A stretch of 5,448 nt of DNA from an uncultured Thermoproteales archaeon (GTDB taxonomy: Archaea > Thermoproteota > Thermoprotei > Thermoproteales > Thermoproteaceae), in assembly GCA_946480885.1 (NCBI GenBank), contig CAMLLK010000090.1, positions 1-5,448 of the forward strand, in the 5' to 3' direction. A program made the position numbers and the translations under genes. Shown one piece after another: positions 1 to 4,961 of this stretch (positions within the stretch are counted from its first letter, which is position 1; every line of letters begins with the position of its first letter). The notes beneath the pieces were generated by a model. That model saw nothing but the letters and a program-made list of their open reading frames with translations, searched no databases and was not told where the DNA came from.

Positions 1-2
1 GC

Positions 3-1898
3 GAGGTGCTGAGTGTAGGCCGCACCGTGTTTGAAAATCTATTGGCGCTTAACCAGCAGTTGAAAAGCGGCATTGATCTGAGGACGGCTCTAGCTGACGT
101 TAAAATGAACGATAAATTAAAAGCCGATTTGGAACAGGCGGCCGGCGAGTTCTGGAGCCGCGTTAATGAGCTGTTAGCACGGTGGAAACAGCTAGAAAGG
201 GAGGTAAACGAGAAAGAAGACGAAGAGAGGGAAAAGGTAATAAATGAGATAGACAAACTGGGCAAGTACCTCCGCGTCCTCCTGCCACTGGCGTACGCAG
301 TGGAGGCGTACAAGAGGGGAGAGCTGTCTAGAGAGGAGGCGGCTCTGGCGGTGATTTTCGCAGTGTTGTACGACGGAGTTGTGTATAGAGGCGAAATTCA
401 GCTTGTAGTAGGCGGCCCCGAGCATGAAGAGGAGCCGATTATGACTCACAACCACTTCACCGTGTTCTGGCTTTGGGCGCTGAAGGAGCTCGGCTTTAAG
501 CCCAGCGCAGTGTATAGGGGCAGAGGCTCGCAGATCATTGCCTACAGAGGCGACAAGCTGAACGAATTGCTGGAGGCGATAACGCCGATGCTACCCTTGT
601 TGTACCAGCTTAGAGATGCCATTGCAAAATTCGCCGATGCGTTTAGAGTTGTTACGCACGAGGCGATTAAAAGGAAATTCGGCATTGAGTGGGCATATGA
701 CGTGAGGAACGAAAGGTTTTTCAAAAAGCTAGAGGAAGTTGTTACAATGGCAGAGGACTACGTCTACAGAAACATCGCCGTAGAGAGGGGGCCGCTGGAC
801 ACGAGCGGAAGCCATCCGAAGACCGTAATCCGCTTCAAGTTAGACGGGGAGGAAATAGCATCTATCAACGTGTACTGGACTGGTAAAGTACTACATGCTA
901 AGCTCGCCGGCTCTCGCGAAAAGGCGGAGCGCCTGGCCTCTATCTTAAGGGCTTTAGGCGGCCAGGCTGAGGTTAAGCGCGTAGGTAAGAGATGGGTAGT
1001 CCAGCTCTACACCGACGGCATTGCTGCCATTCGCCACGGCGACTGGCTTAAAGCAGTGAGAGGCTTTGTGGACGAGCTTAAAGACAAGGGACTGATCAGC
1101 GAGAATAGGTACGATCAGTTAATGAGGGATCTAGAGGCCGGCCCCAACACCGTTAAATTCGCCGGTGTGGAGTTCACGGTTAACTACAGAGGCCAGAGCG
1201 ACAAAATACACGTACGATATCACCCGGGTAGCGAGGCCTCTAAAAACGCTATTGTGGACACCCTTAAGGCGAGGGGTTTGAAGGAGGGCGTACACTTCAC
1301 TGTTAATATAGTGGGCGCTGAACGTTACGAAATCCGCGTTACGAAAAAGGCATACGCCAAGGCCGTTGAGGCATTGGCGCAGAGCGGGCTGAGGGAGGGA
1401 GAACACTACTCCGTTTACGGCAAAAGGCGCGAAATCCGCGTCAGGGCGGAGCACAAAGACGCCGTCATAAACGCCTTGAAGGGGGCAGGGCTGGAGGAGG
1501 GCAAGGACTTCACAGTAAGGGGTAGCGAACAATACGAAATTCGCATCACTTACGACGGCCTTAGGGAGATTCAGCGCATGGCGCTGAGCGGCGACTTGGA
1601 GGCAGAACGCTTTATAAGGGAATTGGAGGACGTGTTAAGGCGCAGATACGGCCAAAACGCTGTCAACAAGCTGATAGAGGTTCTAACGCCTGCAAAGGTG
1701 GAGGGAACGGCGGAGCTACCACTAGCAGTGCGCGACGACAAGGGCAACTTAATCGCCCGCGTTGTGGACTTGAAGTACGAGTTTGTAAGGGGCGACCAGC
1801 CAGTAAGCCAGTGTGCTGGGGAGGACTGCTGCCTGCGCATTATCGCGGAGTACGAGGTAGAGGGAGGGAGGAGGCAACTAAAGATAGAGTGGCACTGA
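3..1898 (+). CDS. PaRep2b family protein, 5' partial, ended by a premature TGA
   Basis: I recognise this as a PaRep2b protein, a Pyrobaculum repeat family of unknown function whose members are often broken by stops and frameshifts. The frame is open to the left edge, so the GTG at 6 (giving 630 residues) is probably internal rather than the start. Numbering from that GTG: residues 1-110 are charged and helical, with a Glu/Lys-rich, coiled-coil-like stretch at about 55-85. Residues 113-195 and 271-360 each look like alternating helices and strand pairs. Residues 414-515 hold three related ~33-residue units built on a Gly-Leu-x-Glu-Gly turn followed by a Glu-Ile-Arg strand. A Cys cluster (603, 608, 609) lies near the end. 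There is no signal peptide or membrane segment, so it is probably cytoplasmic. The TGA at 1896 is followed in the same frame by more family-like sequence, so this gene is probably a pseudogene or yields a protein short of its C-terminus. Family call is confident; function is unknown. Confidence 0.85.
   Translation, partial: EVLSVGRTVFENLLALNQQLKSGIDLRTALADVKMNDKLKADLEQAAGEFWSRVNELLARWKQLEREVNEKEDEEREKVINEIDKLGKYLRVLLPLAYAVEAYKRGELSREEAALAVIFAVLYDGVVYRGEIQLVVGGPEHEEEPIMTHNHFTVFWLWALKELGFKPSAVYRGRGSQIIAYRGDKLNELLEAITPMLPLLYQLRDAIAKFADAFRVVTHEAIKRKFGIEWAYDVRNERFFKKLEEVVTMAEDYVYRNIAVERGPLDTSGSHPKTVIRFKLDGEEIASINVYWTGKVLHAKLAGSREKAERLASILRALGGQAEVKRVGKRWVVQLYTDGIAAIRHGDWLKAVRGFVDELKDKGLISENRYDQLMRDLEAGPNTVKFAGVEFTVNYRGQSDKIHVRYHPGSEASKNAIVDTLKARGLKEGVHFTVNIVGAERYEIRVTKKAYAKAVEALAQSGLREGEHYSVYGKRREIRVRAEHKDAVINALKGAGLEEGKDFTVRGSEQYEIRITYDGLREIQRMALSGDLEAERFIRELEDVLRRRYGQNAVNKLIEVLTPAKVEGTAELPLAVRDDKGNLIARVVDLKYEFVRGDQPVSQCAGEDCCLRIIAEYEVEGGRRQLKIEWH
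1245..1550 (+). repeat. Three tandem ~33-codon repeats inside PaRep2b
   Basis: Residues 414-446, 449-480 and 485-515 (numbered from GTG 6) align with each other. Each has a helix rich in Ala/Leu, a Gly-Leu-(Lys/Arg/Glu)-Glu-Gly turn, an aromatic (His/Asp)-(Phe/Tyr)-(Thr/Ser)-Val strand, and a second strand containing Glu-Ile-Arg-(Val/Ile). The DNA repeats as well: GAAATCCGCGT occurs near 1330 and 1430, and the variant GAAATTCGCAT near 1540. They look like diverged internal duplications of a helix-strand-strand unit. Confidence 0.7.
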
Positions 1899-2153
1899 GT
1901 TAAGAAACAAGTCAAGAAGGGCGAGACAACTGTCACGTACTATTACGAAATGGCATGGCCAACGGTTAAAGACGACGTTGAGGCCGCCGTGTTGAGAACG
2001 CTGACAGGAAAGGCGAAGAGGGGTCAAGTGTATCTCCTCGCCGACCAGCTAGACGCCTTACGTCGCTTTAAGGCCCTAAAAGACGCCATTGACAAGTGGA
2101 GGGAAAGTAGGCCGCGGGGAGAGCGGTCACAGAACACAGGTCAAGGCGCTTAG
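1899..2153 (+). pseudogene. C-terminal remainder of the PaRep2b gene, downstream of the in-frame stop
   Basis: This continues the PaRep2b frame directly after the TGA at 1896-1898. The 17 codons before the first ATG (1950) read VKKQVKKGETTVTYYYE, which is plausible charged and beta-type protein sequence. From 1950 come 67 residues: a short beta/helix region, then a Lys/Arg-rich helical segment (DQLDALRRFKALKDAIDKWR) and a low-complexity tail, ending at TAG 2151-2153. The ATG at 1950 could be called as a small gene, but the unbroken frame on both sides of the TGA argues that both parts were one gene split by a nonsense mutation. TGA can arise from TGG or CGA by one transition. No TATA-like box or clear Shine-Dalgarno motif of its own was seen. 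The last ~15 residues look less protein-like and could be a second, frameshifted lesion. Confidence 0.7.
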
Positions 2154-2213
2154 AGATAGTTTTTACCTTTTTTATCAGCATTTCAATATGCGGAGACGCT
2201 CTTATCACGCCCT
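2154..2213. other. Short gap between convergent genes
   Basis: Sixty bases separate the end of the PaRep2b remnant (plus) from the end of the 80-residue gene (minus). Apart from the plus-strand T tracts nothing definite is visible. On the minus strand there is no T tract within this gap, so where the minus transcript ends is unclear. A GTGATAA ... CTGA pair on the minus strand recalls half of a C/D-box RNA, but is too weak to call. Confidence 0.5.
2160..2173 (+). terminator. Poly-T terminator for the PaRep2b transcript
   Basis: A T5 tract (2160-2164) and a T6 tract (2168-2173) lie 6-20 bases after the TAG at 2151-2153. Archaeal RNA polymerase terminates intrinsically at such U-rich stretches without needing a hairpin. 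The position, in the gap between convergent genes, fits. Confidence 0.55.
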
Positions 2214-2456
2214 TTACTTTTCAGTTCCGCGGGGCTGAATTCTCTTCACGCTCTCGACAATCTTCTCCGCCACCCACATTAACTCCTCGTGTTCCTCCTT
2301 TGTGAAGTCCCTGTTCCAATTCTCCACTATTGTTCTGAGCAACTGGAGCGTGAAGTGAAGCGTTGGCCAGTAGGGGTGGTGCTCTGCAATACTATCGGCA
2401 AGGCGTTGTAACTCCTCTACTCTACGCAACATGGCGCTGGACACATCCGGCTCCAT
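2214..2456 (-). CDS. Small helical protein of unknown function (80 aa)
   Basis: I do not recognise a family. The ATG at 2456 is supported by a TATA-like box about 24 nt upstream (2477-2484), which is the spacing expected for a leaderless transcript, and there is no clear Shine-Dalgarno motif. The protein appears almost entirely alpha-helical: helix at about 5-25 (VSSAMLRRVEELQRLADSIA), a His-His-Pro-Tyr-Trp-Pro turn at 26-31, a helix at about 33-48, and an acidic-to-basic amphipathic helix at about 52-72, followed by a basic tail. There is no signal peptide, membrane segment, cysteine or metal motif. It is monocistronic by layout, separated from the 109-residue gene upstream by a T8 tract. 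Compact helical bundles of this type occur among archaeal toxin/antitoxin and adaptor proteins, but nothing specific supports that here. Confidence 0.7.
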   Translation of the reverse strand: MEPDVSSAMLRRVEELQRLADSIAEHHPYWPTLHFTLQLLRTIVENWNRDFTKEEHEELMWVAEKIVESVKRIQPRGTEK

Positions 2457-2476
2457 GAGGCTCAGAACAACTCTAC

Positions 2477-2484
2477 CATATAAC
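2477..2484 (-). promoter_or_regulatory. TATA-like box of the 80-aa gene
   Basis: On the minus strand this reads GTTATATG. Its centre is about 24 nt upstream of the ATG at 2456, which would place the transcription start at or next to the start codon, as in leaderless crenarchaeal genes. It lies just after the T8 tract ending the previous gene. Confidence 0.55.
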
Positions 2485-2492
2485 TCTTTCCC

Positions 2493-2500
2493 AAAAAAAA
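2493..2500 (-). terminator. T8 terminator after the 109-aa gene
   Basis: The minus strand has eight consecutive T residues starting 5 bases past the TAA at 2508-2506. This is a typical archaeal poly-U intrinsic terminator, and it separates this transcript from the next promoter only about 10 bases further on. Confidence 0.6.
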
Positions 2501-2505
2501 GTAAG

Positions 2506-2835
2506 TTACTTAACGACGACGCCCTTAACTTCGCTTGTCTTGTAGCGCCGTGCGTCGCCCCTCTCCCCGTGTGCCGCTAAATACTGGCGTAATAGGCCCG
2601 GGAGAACAGTGCCCACTACTTTGTCCCAGTTGTTTTCAATTGCCTGTTTTAGCCACCGGCAGTTGACCCCGCCGTATTCTGCATAGTAGAGCGAGAAGGC
2701 CCTGTCTAAATAGTCGTATATTTCATGCCCCATGCCTGCCCTTTCCACCTCGAGCGCCAGCTTGTGGGCGCCCAGGCTTTCAAGTATTCGGATTACCTGT
2801 GAGTGTAGCATATAGTAGATAACTTCCTTGCTCAT
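2506..2835 (-). CDS. Hypothetical protein, mostly helical (109 aa)
   Basis: I do not recognise a family. The ATG at 2835 is preceded by a strong TATA-like box at 2851-2860 and by AGGT about 7 nt upstream, which could be a weak Shine-Dalgarno motif. Residues 1-33 (VIYYMLHSQVIRILESLGAH onward) look like two helices; a Tyr-rich acidic helix follows at about 38-55 (YDYLDRAFSLYYAEYGG). A single Cys at 59 is followed by a Trp-containing helix (WLKQAIENNWDKVV) and another helix (LPGLLRQYLAAHG, about 78-90). The tail (91-109) is basic and may be disordered. There is no signal peptide or membrane span. The promoter and the T8 tract after the stop indicate a stand-alone transcript, distinct from the metabolic genes upstream. 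The protein is likely cytoplasmic; no function is inferred. Confidence 0.75.
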   Translation of the reverse strand: MSKEVIYYMLHSQVIRILESLGAHKLALEVERAGMGHEIYDYLDRAFSLYYAEYGGVNCRWLKQAIENNWDKVVGTVLPGLLRQYLAAHGERGDARRYKTSEVKGVVVK

Positions 2836-2850
2836 GTCTCTACCTAATTG

Positions 2851-2860
2851 TTATATATAA
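2851..2860 (-). promoter_or_regulatory. TATA box of the 109-aa gene, overlapping the dehydrogenase stop codon
   Basis: The minus strand reads TTATATATAA, a near-ideal archaeal TATA box, 16-25 nt upstream of the ATG at 2835. That places transcription start at or within a few bases of the start codon. Its last three bases are the TAA stop of the upstream dehydrogenase gene, so the promoter is embedded in that gene's end. Confidence 0.65.
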
Positions 2861-3738
2861 TCTTCTCTCTTGGCTATATTGCGGGGCCGCCCGCCCGTGG
2901 CGTACGTAATTAAATTCCTCACAGCCTCCATGACCATCTGACGCCACACTCTCTCATTACCATACCCTCCCGCCACCCACGGCGTTGCCACTACGTTGGG
3001 CAATGAGAAGAACTCGGCGTCTTTTGCGAAGTCGTTTCTGCCCCACCAGACGTCGCTGGCGAAGATAAACTGCGGCCTTTCCTTCAAAATCCTCAACACC
3101 CCGTCTCTGTCTAACACCTCGGCCCTGCCCACGTTGACAAACACGGCGTCTTCCGCCATTAAGGCCAAGTGTTGGTATTTTACCAACCCCCTGGTGTGTT
3201 TATTGAGCGGGAGGGCGCATACAGCCGCCCTGGCCTCCCGGAGGGCCTCCTCAAGGCTGTTTGTAAACCGCCACGGCCCCTCCTTGGGCGTCCTGGAAAA
3301 GCCCCTGACCTGAGCCCCGAGGGCCGCCAGGATTTTCCCCACTCTCGTGCCGATTTCTCCCAAGCCCAATACGGCCACTTTCTCCCCTTGGATAAGCGGT
3401 ATTTCGACATCCCGCCCGTAATCCCCTCTCTTCATTTTCTCGCCGTATTGAATAATCCGTTTGTAAGGCGCTAGTAAGAGCGCGAGGGCGAACTCGGCCA
3501 CTGCGTCTGCGTTTGAGCCGGCGTTTCCGGCCACGGTAACGTGGGGCGGAATGCTCTCCCAAGGGAGGTGGTCGAGCCCGGCCGTGACGACTTGTATAAA
3601 CTTAAGCCTCGGCATTTTCGCCAACTCCTCCGCCGTAATTCTGCTCACTAATGCCGCCTCTACGTTGCCCAAATCGCCTCCCCTGACAATTTTGAAATAC
3701 TTCCTCAACTCCTCCTCTGCCTCTTGGCGGGAGTTCAA
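2851..3738 (-). CDS. D-isomer-specific 2-hydroxyacid dehydrogenase-like protein, atypical active site, disputed start
   Basis: This belongs to the D-2-hydroxyacid dehydrogenase family (NAD(P)-linked interconversion of 2-hydroxy and 2-oxo acids; glyoxylate, lactate and phosphoglycerate dehydrogenases). Numbering from the TTG at 3738 (295 residues): the split catalytic domain is at about 1-88 and 265-295, and the Rossmann domain at about 90-260. The nucleotide loop is Gly-Leu-Gly-Glu-Ile-Gly (125-130). The substrate Arg is kept in VNVGRAE (R205), and the Asp in SDVWW (D229). The catalytic His in the family's Thr-Pro-His motif is Trp here (TPW, W254), and the usual Glu about five residues after the Asp is Arg (R234). 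Reductase chemistry may therefore be lost or altered. TTG 3738 is directly preceded by TAA ATT and lacks the first beta strand. An ATG at 3757 encodes the expected MELYVNFELP but sits one base out of frame. It is the last gene of the probable isomerase cluster. Family call is secure; substrate unknown. Confidence 0.88.
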   Translation of the reverse strand: MNSRQEAEEELRKYFKIVRGGDLGNVEAALVSRITAEELAKMPRLKFIQVVTAGLDHLPWESIPPHVTVAGNAGSNADAVAEFALALLLAPYKRIIQYGEKMKRGDYGRDVEIPLIQGEKVAVLGLGEIGTRVGKILAALGAQVRGFSRTPKEGPWRFTNSLEEALREARAAVCALPLNKHTRGLVKYQHLALMAEDAVFVNVGRAEVLDRDGVLRILKERPQFIFASDVWWGRNDFAKDAEFFSLPNVVATPWVAGGYGNERVWRQMVMEAVRNLITYATGGRPRNIAKREDYI

Positions 3739-3774
3739 AATTTACGTACAGTTCCATATACGGTAAGACGGACA

Positions 3775-3785
3775 GTTTTTAATAC
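3775..3785 (-). promoter_or_regulatory. Possible TATA-like box for the dehydrogenase
   Basis: The minus strand reads GTATTAAAAAC, with its centre about 23 nt upstream of the ATG at 3757, the right spacing for leaderless initiation at that ATG. It overlaps the TAA stop (3781-3779) of the upstream isomerase-like gene. There is no Shine-Dalgarno motif between that stop and the ATG. A chance AT-rich match is possible, and the genes could also be co-transcribed. Confidence 0.4.
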
Positions 3786-4933
3786 AATACCGCTGGAATA
3801 GAGAGGAGTTTAAACACAGCCCCAGCCTCCTCAACCACGTCCCCCGGGATAAACACGTGGTGGTTGGCGGGGGCCTCTGCCTCAAGCCTTACAGGCCTGT
3901 TAAACTTCACAGAGGCCTGGGTACGGCACGCGTCTTGGAGGTAATTGCCGCTTTTAATCACTTCAACCCTCCCCAAAGCCGCTCTGTCAAGCCTCGGGCT
4001 TATAGAAACTACTGTGTAGACCCGCTCTTTTAACTCAGCGGCAAGCCCGTAGGGGAAGCCCGACTCGAAATGCGTTGTAAATCTCCAGCTCTTTGCCATG
4101 TCAAGGGAGATTGTGCAGTGGGCAAAGACCCCCTCTGCCCCTGTGTATTTAACCACATTGGCAATCCACCCGCTGCTGCCAGCAAGCCCCCTCGCCATTA
4201 GCATGAGGAACCCCGAGGCTAGATCTCCCTCGCACGCCACTGTCGCGCCCCTGGAGTTGAGGACTGCGATTGACAGACAGGGGGTATACCTCCTTTTCAT
4301 TAAAAAGGGGAAACACTGAATGGCCACTACATCCGCCCCCGCGGCGTATTGAGAGAGGGCAGCGGCGATTTTCGCCACTCTCTCGTCGCCAAAAACAGCC
4401 AAGGCCTCCGCGTCCGGCGCCGAGGAATCAACGACTTTTTCAAACTCCTCCAGGGGGACGACTTCAACCAACCAGCCGAATCTCTCCCTCAGGATTCTGG
4501 CCTGCGCCGTCTCCCTCCCTATTAGCACGGCCTTTGCCCCCAGCAACGATGAAGCCGCATCTGCCACTCTCCTCGCCTTGGTTAGCTCCTCTCTGCAGTT
4601 TCTATAAGAGGGGCAGTGAAACGCCACCGCTGGCAGGCCCCGCGCCTCTAGCTCCGCCCTTGTGTGCAAGGCGCTTGCAAAACTGTTATGCTCCCCAAAG
4701 CCCACTAACACAGCCCCCCGGGCTCCACACCTCTCCACCAGCTCCACAGCCGCCGCGGTGGTCCCCCCAGTGGCGTGGATAATCAAAGGAAAGCCAGGTC
4801 CGCACTCCTCGACCTCCCTCAGCTCCCCCACGGCGGAGGCCACTGAGCTCCTAACCTCAGCGATATGAATAGGCGAGTATAGAAGATAGGCCACGTACCT
4901 AAGCTGTTGGTTGTAAAAATATACAATGCGCAT
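3779..4933 (-). CDS. L-fucose/L-arabinose isomerase-like protein
   Basis: The protein resembles the FucI/AraA superfamily, metal-dependent aldose-ketose isomerases. Numbered from ATG 4933 (384 residues): it opens with a strand (MRIVYFYN), then an N-terminal Rossmann-like region with His-Ala-Thr-Gly-Gly-Thr (53-58) and GEHNSFASAL (80-89). A second alpha/beta domain spans about 115-215. The C-terminal domain carries Ala-Cys-Glu-Gly-Asp (233-237; E235 and D237), a His-Cys pair (H272) and NHHVFIPGD (357-365), where a His is a metal ligand in characterised isomerases. Those residues are the likely metal and substrate site; I assign them by resemblance only. A TTG at 4975 in the same frame would add 14 residues and overlap the upstream gene by 14 bases. 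I prefer the ATG because it begins at the first strand, but neither start has a clear Shine-Dalgarno motif. Overlap or close spacing on both sides suggests an operon with the membrane protein and the dehydrogenase. Substrate is not determinable; a non-isomerase paralogue is possible. Confidence 0.75.
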   Translation of the reverse strand: MRIVYFYNQQLRYVAYLLYSPIHIAEVRSSVASAVGELREVEECGPGFPLIIHATGGTTAAAVELVERCGARGAVLVGFGEHNSFASALHTRAELEARGLPAVAFHCPSYRNCREELTKARRVADAASSLLGAKAVLIGRETAQARILRERFGWLVEVVPLEEFEKVVDSSAPDAEALAVFGDERVAKIAAALSQYAAGADVVAIQCFPFLMKRRYTPCLSIAVLNSRGATVACEGDLASGFLMLMARGLAGSSGWIANVVKYTGAEGVFAHCTISLDMAKSWRFTTHFESGFPYGLAAELKERVYTVVSISPRLDRAALGRVEVIKSGNYLQDACRTQASVKFNRPVRLEAEAPANHHVFIPGDVVEEAGAVFKLLSIPAVLY

Positions 4934-4961
4934 CCACAACGCAACCAGCGGCCCACGGCTC

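Noticed and set aside
1131..1532. 133-codon minus-strand open frame inside PaRep2b
   Set aside because: It lies opposite strong coding sequence with clear protein repeats; its composition is that of an antisense shadow.
1896..1898. TGA as a recoded selenocysteine codon, suggested by nearby cysteines
   Set aside because: Crenarchaea of this type are not known to use selenocysteine, no SECIS-like hairpin was evident, and PaRep2b genes commonly carry ordinary stop mutations.
2164..2213. C/D-box guide RNA on the minus strand (GTGATAA ... CTGA)
   Set aside because: The C-like box departs from RTGATGA, only one box pair is present, and the four-box layout is missing.
3169..3562. Overlapping open frames on both strands within the dehydrogenase gene
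   Set aside because: The dehydrogenase frame has the Rossmann motif and family residues; the others have none and are Arg/Pro/Ser-rich shadows.
4270..4782. 170-codon plus-strand open frame, Pro/Arg-rich
   Set aside because: It is antisense to the isomerase-like gene in GC-rich DNA; its Pro/Arg/Ser-rich composition is an artefact of the reverse frame.
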